DNA of 64,000 nucleotides. It comes from Misgurnus anguillicaudatus (lineage: Eukaryota > Chordata > Actinopteri > Cypriniformes > Cobitidae). The notes under the pieces were generated by a model. That model was not told the DNA's origin, made no database searches, and saw nothing but the letters and a program-made list of their open reading frames with translations. The stretch spans positions 6,577,501 through 6,641,500 of the forward strand of contig NC_073358.2 of the NCBI RefSeq assembly GCF_027580225.2, written 5' to 3'. This document shows positions 43,301-53,878 of the stretch, in pieces. Position 1 is the first letter of the stretch; every line of letters starts with the position of its first letter. Position numbers and translations under genes: made by a program.

Positions 43301-46300
43301 TGATGCACAATTATAAAAAACAACCCATTTGGATACTGGGGATCTCATTTCAAGGCTTATTTTTATTTGTAGATGTTTTGTGTACTTCTATTTCCCATGA
43401 CCGTCTGATTCTGCATACAGTATTAAGAAAAACAATTATACCCACAGGTTATTGAGTCATCATCTATTCATTTAAATAAGACGCTTGCCATTTTAGACGA
43501 TTTCAAATACCGACTAGTTTTTCAATCATTCATAGCTTCCTCTTTTTCCTCCTGCTTTTGTACTATGGAAAAATTTCAATGAGAATGTCACGTGTACTTT
43601 CAGGCTAACATGAATAGACTTTCTCCTTGTTTCACATTGGGCAGGAACATGTTGAACTGGGCTAGTTCCTCTTCTGTTTTGTGACATGAATACTTGTTGG
43701 CTAACTGGTCAGTTTCCATGTCATTAGTAGTTTCCTGGCTTTTTAGTCTCACATTGTGTGCAGGGGCCACATTGTTGAGGATAAATTAGAGGTCTACTCG
43801 GGTCCAAAGAAATGTACCCGACCCGAAATGACCCAAATCACTTTTGCATATGACGTCCATAAATCGTTTTTTTTAAGACCCGACAAAATAAGACCCAAGC
43901 CCAGACCGACCAAGTGTCAATTTTTTAAACCCGAATTTAAACGGCACCGACCCTTCCAGTGTTTATACAAAATTGATTGACAGGTCTGTTTCATCTATCT
44001 GCTCGGGTCGAACCTCAGGTTTTTGGATATAAGTGGACCCGTAAAGACCTTATAGATATCTTATTGTAAGCACTTAAGTTTTCTGTTCAGCAATGCTTAC
44101 GACCATATTATCAATATAATTAAAAATTAATTTAAAATTTAATAAATAGGAGCAAAATGATAGAATCCAATACAGTTTTAATTTAAAAATAAAAACGTAA
44201 ATTATTTATTTACAGTATTTTGTAGTTTTATAGTGCATTCAAGTATGTCGAATTTATCGTATTTACATGATAAACGCGCATGAACGCCACCACAAAGCCG
44301 CAAACACGAGTGGGAGCCATAAGTTTATTAGTTGGGGTCGTGGCAGTAAGAAATATTGGGCAATAAATGCAATATTGCAATATGACAATTCATTTTTAAT
44401 TATATAATTGATGAGCTAGTAGTAAACTATTATTTTATTTTTATATTTATTTATTTTTTATTTATTTATACTACTCTATAGATCGCATTTTGTCTCCACG
44501 TTGTCTTATATCATGACATTTTTGTCCTGTGGTTGCTACCGTAGCTTCTCTGTGCATTGTGAAAGGGAAGCTGTGGACTACAGGTCTTTACGGGTCCACT
44601 TACATACATTGGTCTGACCCGATACCCGACCGGGTTCGGGTCGAAAACTTTTACGTGTGCCTTGGACACAGGTTGGGTATAATATTAGGGCACACTCACA
44701 TTATCCAAACCAAACCAAACCATGCCCCAGCGCGATTGTCACCCCTCCCTTCTCCCCCATGGTGCACGCACTCACACTGTACTTTTTATCGATCCGAGTC
44801 CGGGCGCGCTTTCGTCATTAAGATGCGTTTGTTTTGAAAAAAGCAGGAAGTAAAGCCCTCCCTTAACACTGGAACCCACCGTAATGATAAGTCTGTGTTT
44901 TTTGCCCGGAGTTGTTTGGTGCGCCATTACAGACAGCCCTCTCACATGTCATCATATTGCTTAGTTGATCTGTCACACGCGCAGCTCGGACATTCACGTA
45001 ACCCCGCTGCGCGCATCAAATGGTTTTTACAGAGGCAGATGAAGGTAAGTGGTCGCGCAACTGACGTCTTCACTTTTTGAATCGCGCTCAGGCGCGAATG
45101 CGCTCACACCACAGCCTTCCGCGCCTGAGCCCAAGTGAACCGCGCTCCGGCCCACCTCTGCAACCCGGCCGTGGCGCGATTAACCAATCCGCGCCCGGGC
45201 GCGGAACAGAGCGATCACACTTGTCAAACAAACCAGGCTTTGGGGGTCAAACGCGCCCGAGCGCGGTTTGGTTTGGATAGTGTGAGTGCGCCCTTAGCTG
45301 CCTCTGGTAAATTAAAATGAATGTGTGTTTGCCGAACATTGAAACAGACCTGTCAATCAATCCGTTTTGAATGTACATTTTAGCGGTAACCTTGGTGTCA
45401 TCGTCAGATAACAAAGGAAAATAAATGGAGCAGCGGGTCAAATTGGTTGTGAGCCCACCAGGGTTTCTTTCTGTCTGACTGGTGCGTGTGGGGCTGCTGA
45501 CTTGCACACACGTCGGTGCCATTTACATTCAGGTCCATTCAGGTTAAAAAAATTGCCACTGGATCTCCGGTTTGTCTCGGGTCGGGTCTTTCTTTTAAAA
45601 AAATTATATTTATGTTACCTTCGGTACTTTTAAAAGTAATTTGGGTCAGTTTGGGTCGGGTACATTTCTATGGACCTGAAAAGACCTCTACTCTGCACTA
45701 AGCCTTTGGTTGCAATTCACAGGTTTACCGCTATATGTCCCTAGAAATCTACACAGTGGACCTTTAACCTCCTAATGTGGTGTTCACACCAGACGCAGAA
45801 GAGGCGGCAAGCACGAGTGATTTACATGTTAAGTCAATGCAAAGACGCGAATAGGCATTCTGCGCCACGATTCGTGCAAATGACATGATGTGAATGACGC
45901 AGAACTGCGGAAGGCATGGTGTGAAGCTCACAAAACGCGCGGCGCGTTCCGCGCGAATTAAGCATTGCCGCGGGAAACGCACAAGTTGAAAAATCTGAAC
46001 TTTGGTAGATATTTGTGCCGCGTTAACCAATAAGGATCTTGCTCTAGTAGTCACGTGATTACAGGGAGCGAGCAGAGTCGCAGAATCCCCTCCCATGACG
46101 CAAATTTCCGCAAAAAAAAGGACTAGAATTTTGCGGTGGGCTTTACGCACTAATGAAGCGAGTAATCTCAAAATTTAAAACGTCCACCTACGTGCGAAAG
46201 GTGCGTTTTTGCCGCCTCTACCGCGGCTGGTGTGAACGCCACATAAGACCTGGGGTCCCATTTATAAAACTGTGAGTAGGATCTTTACTAGAAGTCTACG

Positions 46301-47856
46301 TCCGCCCAAAAGCCAAAAATGGCGTACGCCAAAAAATATTAAGACTTATAAAACAAAGCAATGTTCCCTTTATAACCCACAGATCACCTGCAAGTGTGCA
46401 TACATGAATCATCCTCCATCCTCCACCATGCAAGCCCCTTCTCCAATAAAGTTTGTTTTTTATAGATCACAACCTTTGCGTGGGAACTGGCTTGCGCACG
46501 TTTCCAGCCCCGTTTTGTACGTACGCATGCTTTATAAATGAGATCCCTGGTGTGAATACATCACATTTATTGTTGTTTGCACCATAATACTTACTTCTGT
46601 GTAACTGGAACATGTTGTACACAAACATGGAGAATTACACTGTTCTAGGAGAAATATTTGGTTATTATATTTATTGGTTCTTCCTAACCCCAAAAAGCTA
46701 GAAAAAATCTAAAATGCAAGCCAAACCAAAGCTCGGGTGTATCATAAAAAATACATTTATGAAAGAAATGGACAAAGTGTGCTTTATCCATTTCCCCTGT
46801 GAAAAAGTCTTGGAGAGATAATCGAAATGTACATTCAAAACAGCATATTATGTCATAAAGATTTCTCCCGTAAATGTGTGTCATGTTGCAGAGCAGGATA
46901 TAGCTACGCTCTTAACATGCTATTTAATGCACCACATGAGCACAACTAAGGAAGTTATCAATTAAGGTCTTAAACGCCTGACATTTCCAAAAACCTTTCT
47001 ATGCCAAACTTTAGATATTTAGAGACTGTAACAGTAAAGAATGTGCAAAACAAAAGTTACACAAGTGGAAAGACTACAGCTTGAAGTTATGTACATAATT
47101 TTTGCTTTTATAACAGTACGAGCCCAGCTGAATCCACCACTTACTCGAGGACCCAAAGCTGAAACAACACAATATGACCACCATAACATAATAAACATGT
47201 TTTTATATTCATTTACAAGGGATGCCTTTATATACTGTAAGCCCCCGAATAATAACACATGCGGTCAAATCTGTCCCATTTCTCATGAATTTCTGCTCTC
47301 TTTGACATCAATAGGTGTCGATTTTCCTACATGTACAGTGGAAGTCTTCAGAGTTCGGGAGAGTATGGATTACCCCAGAGACACCAACGGCAACATTACA
47401 GCTATGGTTCATCCTCATCTACAGGTATTGTAATAGAAACAATGAAGGAAATGCAACAAAAGAGAAATGTACAGCCGGAAAAATAAGTATTTGACACATC
47501 AGCATTTTTATCAGTAAGGGAATTTTTAAGTGGCCTATTGACAAAAAAACTTCAGCAGATGTAGCCATCAAGCCAAATATTGGATTCATACAAAAAATCA
47601 GAATCTTTAAGTATACAAGTTGAGTCATAATAAGTTTTTTCTCTCTTTCTCTCTCTCTCTCTAGGATTGCGACTGGGAACCTTTGAACCGGGGTGACCCT
47701 ATGTTCCTAACTTTCGATGGAAAAACAATCCCCTTTGAAGGTGCCAGCACAGTGTTCCCTACATTCATTAATGAGGCCGCCTACTACGAGAAACAGCAAG
47801 CGTTCATGACCACCTGTAGAGAAATATTAGCTGTTAATGCTGTCAGAAAAGTATAG
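37330..47856 (+). CDS. aspa: Aspartoacylase (N-acetylaspartate amidohydrolase)
   Basis: This enzyme hydrolyses N-acetylaspartate to acetate and aspartate, mainly in oligodendrocyte cytosol; loss causes Canavan disease in humans. Exons: 37330-37571, 39304-39499, 40816-40909, 43092-43199, 47315-47424 and 47665-47856. All have standard splice sites and consistent phase, and the sum is 313 residues, exactly the human length. Zinc ligands are His23 and Glu26 in FGGTHGNE and His118 in FDLHNTT; the general base Glu180 lies in VEVGPQPQG. Other family blocks are [20 protein letters not shown] and NEAAYYEK. An in-frame ATG at 37195 would add 45 residues; 37330 is preferred because it gives the family N-terminus. 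Introns 2 and 3 carry large transposon insertions. ACY3 is less similar at every block. Confidence 0.95.
39695..40715 (-). mobile_element. About 1-kb inverted-repeat element with exon-like core, copy 1
   Basis: The end CGTTTTGGAACCAAACTCTTC at 40695-40715 is clear. The opposite terminus near 39695-39716 is degraded (GCGGTTTCAAAACG). The interior matches, inverted, the complete element at 62132-63136. A minus-strand frame with [20 protein letters not shown] and [12 protein letters not shown] precedes a good donor GTAAGTG (40057-40063) that is also present in the other copy. It lies in aspa intron 2. Confidence 0.7.
41282..41962. mobile_element. AATCCAGATAATTTACTCACC-family MITE, copy 2
   Basis: The ends are TTAAAGGATTAATCC and TTGACTAATCCTTTAA. 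The left arm (about 41316-41490) is tandemly duplicated (about 41490-41670). It lies in aspa intron 3. Confidence 0.8.
42018..42937. mobile_element. AATCCAGATAATTTACTCACC-family MITE, copy 3
   Basis: The ends are TTAAAGGAATATTCC and GGAATATTCCTTTAA, with the same arms as copies 1 and 2. It retains the ATG-initiated [10 protein letters not shown] segment near 42523. It lies in aspa intron 3. Confidence 0.85.
43789..44050. mobile_element. MITE with AGGTCTACTCGGGTC termini
   Basis: AGGTCTACTCGGGTCC at the left is mirrored imperfectly by GGACCCGTAAAGACCT. The sequence is rich in GACCCG/CGGGTC. A longer relative in the opposite orientation is at 44584-45690. It lies in aspa intron 4. Confidence 0.75.
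44584..45690. mobile_element. CGGGTC-type element, nested, second level
   Basis: AGGTCTTTACGGGTCCACTT at the left and GGACCTGAAAAGACCT at the right match the element at 43789-44050 in inverse orientation. Its centre is occupied by another element. Confidence 0.7.
44685..45296. mobile_element. PIF/Harbinger-type MITE with TTA duplication, nested, third level
   Basis: GGGCACACTCACATTATCC (44688) is mirrored by GGATAGTGTGAGTGCGCCC (to 45293), flanked by TTA on both sides. The interior has GCGCCCGGGCGCGG-like segments and is GC-rich against its surroundings. Confidence 0.85.
45773..46246. mobile_element. PIF/Harbinger-type MITE with TAA duplication
   Basis: TGTGGTGTTCACACCAG (45776) is mirrored by CTGGTGTGAACGCCACA (to 46243), flanked by TAA on each side. 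The interior is GC-rich and non-coding. Confidence 0.85.
46253..46547. mobile_element. MITE with GGGTCCCATTTATAAA termini
   Basis: GGGTCCCATTTATAAA is mirrored by TTTATAAATGAGATCCC. The interior also has inverted ACGTACGC/GCGTACG pieces. It directly abuts the preceding Harbinger-type element. Confidence 0.7.
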
Positions 47857-49600
47857 TGTTTAACCGTGTTTTTTTCTTTTAAATTCACTGTGGCATCTAC
47901 AAGGTACTACCAAATTCAAACCACATTCAATGGTACAAACCCTGTCACTAGGATGTTACCCTTTAAAATGTCCTAATATATATGTACCTTTAAGCTACTA
48001 ATATGAAACGTGTATGCAAAAGGGTACACCCCAGTGATGGCTTCTGTACCTTTGTTTCTGTGAGCGCATAATAGTTTATTTTTAAAAACTGTGAATGTAT
48101 TTGTTTTAAAAAAAAGTTTTTTTTTAACATTTTTAGAAATACTTTTTTTACTAAAAATGTTCTATAAAGTACTCCAATATATAAATATATAATGAAGAAA
48201 TTTATTTTTTAGATTAATATATATATATATACATTAGGCCTACCTATGGCACGTTGTATCTCAGGAAAAGTCTTCACTGCCCTTGAGCCTGCATTGTAAA
48301 AAACAATCTTTGCTGCCTTAAATTCTTGTCAAGAGAAATAAGTGTCATAAAAATTGAAGGCAGCAAATAATTTTTTACTGTGTGTGATTCACTGTTGACT
48401 CAAATACTGACCTAAAACAGCCTTACAAACAAAGTAACCTCCCAGCAATGTGTTTATATGTCCGTTTCTTGAAGAGTGAGTCATTGTCTAAACTCATTGT
48501 CTAAGTTTCTGATTTGATCTTTTCTTCAGTTATGCAACCTGATTATTGCCTTAACAGATAAGAGTCTGATAAGAAAGCATCAAGTTGGCAGGGTAATCAT
48601 ATAGTAACACTGAGTACTGTACAGTAGAAATGGTTTGAATAATATTGAGCAATATTGTAGTAGTTGTATTTGATGGTGCAGATTGCTGGATGTTTTCGAA
48701 AACATTCGGCAGGCACTGAAAACTTCTGTATGGAAAAAGTATGATCTTGTGTGAAAAATGTGTGATGTTTTTGTTTTGTGACGTATATAGATCGTCTAGA
48801 TCGTTGAAAAGCCCAACAGTGTGTGTATTGTACTGTATTTTGAAATAGTGTGCTAATAATAATAATAATAATGTTTCCATCTATGCAAGAAATAATATAT
48901 TCACTTTATGTGGAAAGGATGTTTTTAATTTATTTTCAATTGAAGAAAAATGCTTTAAAGGTCCAGATGCTATTGATTGATGTTCAGTGTTGTCTAAATG
49001 TGCTTGTATGTTCATGTAATGAAATGGGATATATGTATTTATAGTATTACACAAGTCGTGATTGTCTTTATTAGATTCATGAATCATTTCAGCAATGTTA
49101 AAGCAATATTGAAATGTGTCTCTCTTGAGTTTAAAATCTAATTTTTGCACTTTTTAATTAAAACTCATGACTATTAAAGGAGTAATATTTTGTCTTTATT
49201 TACACACTTTCATGTTGGTTTTAATGTAACACATTGAAACACAATAGGAAATACATTGATGTTCTTAACCATTCAAACTGCATGATCGGTGTAGATTATT
49301 ATTATTTTGTCTGTTGGGAAACATGTAAATGTCTTATTTGATGTAGCTTCTGAATGGCAAGAATTTAAACCTATCATCATGTTTAAAAGTTTACACACCC
49401 CTGATTCTTAATGTATCGTGGTTTTTTGAGCATCAATTGATGTATGCTTTTGTAACAGTTGTATATGAATTTCAGATGTTTTAAGTGTGAAGAGATTAAT
49501 TTCAACATTGTACAATCTGTATTAGAAAGGGTTCAAATATGCATGCAAGAGCTGGAAGATTGTTCTAAAGACCAGCAGGGTCCATTTTCCCCAAAATCAC
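47857..49600. other. aspa 3' flank, probably 3' untranslated region
   Basis: AT-rich with no coding exon. An ATTAAA at about 49158 is a possible poly(A) signal, and a short (TA)n tract occurs near 48220. Frames here have no recognisable similarity. Confidence 0.4.
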
Positions 49601-49615
49601 GTTACAGGACTTGAC

Positions 49616-50231
49616 TTAAAGGGACACTCCACTTTTTTTGAAAATATACTCATTTTCCAGTTCCCCTAGAGTTAAACATTTGATTTTTACCGTTTTGGAA
49701 TCCATTCAGCCGATCTCCGGGTCTGGCGCTACCACCTTTAGCATAGCTTAGCATAATTCATTGAATCTAATTAGATCATTAGCATCACGTTAAAAAATAA
49801 CCAAAGAGTTTCAATATTTTTCCTATTTTAAACTTGACTCTTCTGTAGTTACATTGTAAGACCGACGGAAATTAAAAGTTGTGATTTTCTAGGCAGATAT
49901 GGCTAGGAACTATACTCTCATTCTGGCGTAATAATCAAGGACTTTGCTGCCGTAACATGGCTGCAGCAGGCATAGTGATATTACGCACTGAAAAAAATTA
50001 TTCATTCAATTTACTCAATTTTTTAAGGTAAGTGGTTGCAATCATTTTATTTAAGCTACATTTAAACAAAAAAGATTAGTAAAGTAAAATACAATACAAA
50101 ACTTTTGTTTAAATGTAGCGCCAGACCCGGAGATCAGCTGAATGGATTCCAAAACTGTAAAAATCTAATGTTTAACTCTAGGGGAGCTGGATAATGAGAC
50201 TATTATCAAAAAAAGTGGAGTGTCCCTTTAA
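49616..50231. mobile_element. MITE, TTAAAGGGACACTCCAC family
   Basis: TTAAAGGGACACTCCACTTT is mirrored by AAAGTGGAGTGTCCCTTTAA. Subterminal CCGGGTCTGGCGCTA is matched by TAGCGCCAGACCCGG. A CACTGAAAAAAATTATTCAT segment near 49986 suggests a second small element inside. Confidence 0.85.
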
Positions 50232-50768
50232 ATTTAATGATGGAGGGCTGTGGGCCAAGATGCATAAAAATGCCTTCAATGAGTTTATCATAAACAACAG
50301 CATGCAGAAGCAAATAGGAGATTTATTGTAATGTAAAGTCCGACTTATTAGTACATAGCAGAAGTGAGTCATTAATCATTTCAGTGTTGTTTTCGCTTGC
50401 CTTTTTTGATAAGGCCTAATCACTTTTTCATTAATGCATGAAACAGCAATCAAATAATACATACAGTAAATTTCCCAGCTTGATAATATGCCGTGCAAAA
50501 ACATTGTTTTTAAATGTATTCTAATCTTAGTTTGTGCAATTACACTAATCTCATCATTTTGTATATAAATGTATCAATTGCCCACCCAGGATATCCAGGA
50601 TGCCCACCCTTTTAAAACTAGCAAGAACGGATGACTCAGATATCACAAAACATAAAAATAATCCCTGATTGTCCAGATAAAATTCCACAGCAAGAATCAT
50701 AGATGTAAACTTGTAAACTAGGTTATTTTCAGCTATTATTCTGTGTTATGGACTATATGTAAACATCA

Positions 50769-51003
50769 TGGGGCGGTTTTCCGGACAGGGCTTATCCCAG
50801 TCCCAGACTAAAATGCATGTGTGAGCTGCTTTAATTGAAAAACACCTTGTCCTGACTAATTTAAACATATATCAGTGACATTGTTTTCTCTCAAGATGCA
50901 CAGTGTAGTGTTTTTTGTAAGGTATGGTAGTAAAAAAAAATCTTAAATGACCTATTATAAATAAGGCCTAGTCCTGGACTAACCTAAACCCTGTACGGGA
51001 AAT
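50769..51003. mobile_element. MITE with GGGGCGGTTTTCCGGACAGG terminus
   Basis: GGGGCGGTTTTCCGGACAGG is mirrored weakly by AACCCTGTACGGGAAATG. Internal CCAGTCCCAGACTAAAATG pairs with CTAGTCCTGGACTAA. It resembles a very common fish hAT-type non-autonomous element. Confidence 0.6.
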
Positions 51004-52537
51004 GTATTTATTTTATTTTATTAGTTTATTTGTCAGAGACAATGTACAAAATACATTAATCTTACGAAAATTTGTTTTGTACCAGAGTTAGCAAAAACTA
51101 ATTTCCATCTGCAGTCCCCTGGCAGGTGCACACAATATTAAAACATTACATTACAAATAACTGTCAAGTACAATCAATATTAGTTAATTATCATTTAAAA
51201 AACCATGACAGGCTAAAATATATACAACATAGTCAAAAAACATTATTTCAATATTACATTAATGAACTTTGATGCTGACACAGCTTGTTATCGAGGATGT
51301 ATTTCTTTAAGTTTCAAGATAAATTAGTCAATCTACAAACAACTTTAGACTGCCTGGAAGTTCATTTCTGGAAGTTGAAACCGCCTCCAAATGAAATATC
51401 CTGTTCAGGGCACTAAATTAAAAACAAAGTGCAATATGATCCTTTAACTTTTTTTGCAAAAGGGGTTGTAAACTTATGAGCAAATATAAATATATGTAAA
51501 TATAATGACAAATATTTTCTTTTGGATAAACCATTTCTCCAAGTCTGGTGCTTTACAGGCTGACCACTGGAGGGCAGCACACGATCATTAAACATGAGCA
51601 AATAATTACATCCTTTTACCTTTGATGTGAAGATGGACATAAAATATTACCATTTAAATATTAACCACTGTTGTTTCACCATATGCAGGATCCCCTAAAT
51701 GCATGTCCTGTATTTGGTCTAAATCGCCTTTGCTTGCATGAATAATGAAATAAGAAGCAAAACATGAATAAATAATATAAAATAATTATTGTTATTAGAA
51801 AACAAAAACTTCACTAAGTCAACTGATCCACATGAGGGAATTTGTACAAATAAGAGATTTTATTTTTGCATGTCTCATCACTCACGACAGATATGACTGA
51901 AATACTATGCATTGCGCATTTCACTTGCATGTCCTCTCTTTTGTTCCCAACTTAAATTGATCAGTTTTTTATGTATTGTAGTGCAAATCATCCTGGTAAC
52001 TGAACCAAGATATCTATGATGCAGTAACCAGTATACTATTTGGCCAATTGCTTTTATTTATATGACTTAAGTCCAAAAGTATTAGTAATCCAACATAAGA
52101 CATTACAGTTCTTTCTCAATTGAAATATTGTGCTAACCTTTCATATAATATTACACACGAAACAAGTCTGACTGTATTACAGAGGACTGTCTTTCTTTGG
52201 CTGTTATTCAAGGTCTGAGTGAAATGCATTGATGCGTATCAAATAAAGCATGATCTAATCAGGTCTTCAGTTTCTGTTCAGTGTGATGCCAGTATTTTCT
52301 GTCTGGCGAATTTAGTGTATCTAAAATAACTGATAATTGTTGGATAAGCCACAATGTATGACTTTATAGATAACTATGTGAACAGAAAGGTTATTTTTAA
52401 GAGAGCACTAGTTCACACAAAAATATTTGTTAAAAATCATAATTTTCTCACCCTCATGTTGTCCTAAACATTTTCTTTATTCTGTTGAACTCTTTAAATA
52501 CAAAACTTAATTGTGGTGACAATAACAAGCCTGAAGT
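51004..52537. other. Gene-free stretch
   Basis: No exon, RNA gene or clear transposon was recognised. A short CTGACCACTGGAGGGCAGCA segment at about 51560 is a common repeat fragment, and 52410-52480 resembles an arm of the TTAAAGGGATAGTTCA family. Confidence 0.5.
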
Positions 52538-52835
52538 TAAAGGAAAACACCACCGTTTTTCAATATTTTTTTGTTTTTACCTCAACTTAGACAAATGAAT
52601 ACATCCCTATCTTTCAATGCGTGCACTTCATCTTTGTACAGCGTCTCATGAATGTGTTAGCATTTAGCCGAGCCCCATTCATTCCTTGGGATCCAAACAG
52701 GGATGAATTTGAAGGCCACCGGACACTTGCATGTTTTCTCTATTTAAAGACTGTTACATGAGTAGTTACACAAGTAAGTATGGTAGCACAAAATAATACG
52801 TAATTTTTTAAGCAGTTAAAAAATGAGAACTATAA
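52538..52835. mobile_element. Truncated MITE, TTAAAGGAAAACACCACCG family
   Basis: It matches the left half of the element at 19625-20187 (including TTAGCATTTAGCCGAGCCCC), but the right end is missing. Confidence 0.7.
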
Positions 52836-52941
52836 GTCATTTATTAATTTGTGACAAGAGTATGCAGCAAACCATTGACACCTACTGGCCATTGTTGGTA
52901 AAACCACACAATTTGTGACACAAACCTCATTTTTTGTGATT

Positions 52942-53484
52942 TTAAAGAGCACCTATTTCATTGCTAAAACCTTATTTTGTGTATTTGGTATAATACAATG
53001 TGTTCCCGTGGTTTAAGGTTAAAAACACATTATTTTCCATATACCGTACATTTTTGTAGCTCCAGATTTCACTCTCTTCCTGAAACGCACGGATTTTGAA
53101 AGCTCTGTGTCCCTGATTGGCCAGCTAAACTGTACGTTGTGATTGGTCTGAATACCTCTGACGTCAGCCAGAAATGTGACGCTCCTTACCATGTTTGAAA
53201 GATTTGCTCAAAATGCAATGCTGACAGGAGTTAACTTACAGGCTGTGAGTCCGAAGCGCGAGGAATTATGATAATGTCGATCTTGTCTACATCACCAGTC
53301 CCAGAAAGTAAACTGTTGCCTACAATCCGAGTGTTTGTTGTAGTCCAAGGAAAGAGATTTACGTTGGAGACGATAACTTGCGTCATCATTAACTTTGGGG
53401 TTTGTACCTTTTGCATATTGTTAATGTAATAATACACACCAAAGGAAATGTAAAAACCTGAATCGGACCATTGGTGCTCTTTAA
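52942..53484. mobile_element. MITE, TTAAAGAGCACCTATTTCA family
   Basis: TTAAAGAGCACCTATTTC at the left and CCATTGGTGCTCTTTAA at the right are inverted. The interior is non-coding, with one minus-strand frame of no known similarity. Confidence 0.7.
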
Positions 53485-53878
53485 CATGAAATTCAGAGCT
53501 AATGTAGACTCATGTCTTTATTTTTCTTTTTTTATTTCTGGTTTTATAATTGTTTTATAATTGTATATATACTTTATTGCATTATTTTATACTTTATTGC
53601 ATTATTTTTATTTATTAAGGTAAATGTAAACTGTAAATGTAATAAATATGTTCACGTCCAGACACGTTTTTCAGTGGAAAAACTTCAGTGTCTTCTTTAA
53701 ATAAAGACCAAGATTAGGCTTTTGGTCAAAAAAATGCCAACAACAACACGTAGGTTACCTAGAACAGTGGTTCTCAAACTTTTTCAGCGTGCGGCCCCCT
53801 TTTTGTACGGTGCATTCCTTCGCGGCCCCCCCCAAAGATAATTTATGACAAAAATAGTTCTAAAACTTCACATTTCAA

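Larger units (their letters stand above)
44490..45769. mobile_element. Copy of the TTAAAGGTGCAGTGTGTAA MITE split by nested elements
   Basis: The left remnant (about 44490-44582, with GGTTGCTACCGTAGCTTCTC) and the right remnant (about 45700-45769, with CACAGTGGACCTTTAA) are two parts of one MITE. Between them lies the CGGGTC-type element (44584-45690), which itself holds a Harbinger-type element. Confidence 0.7.
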
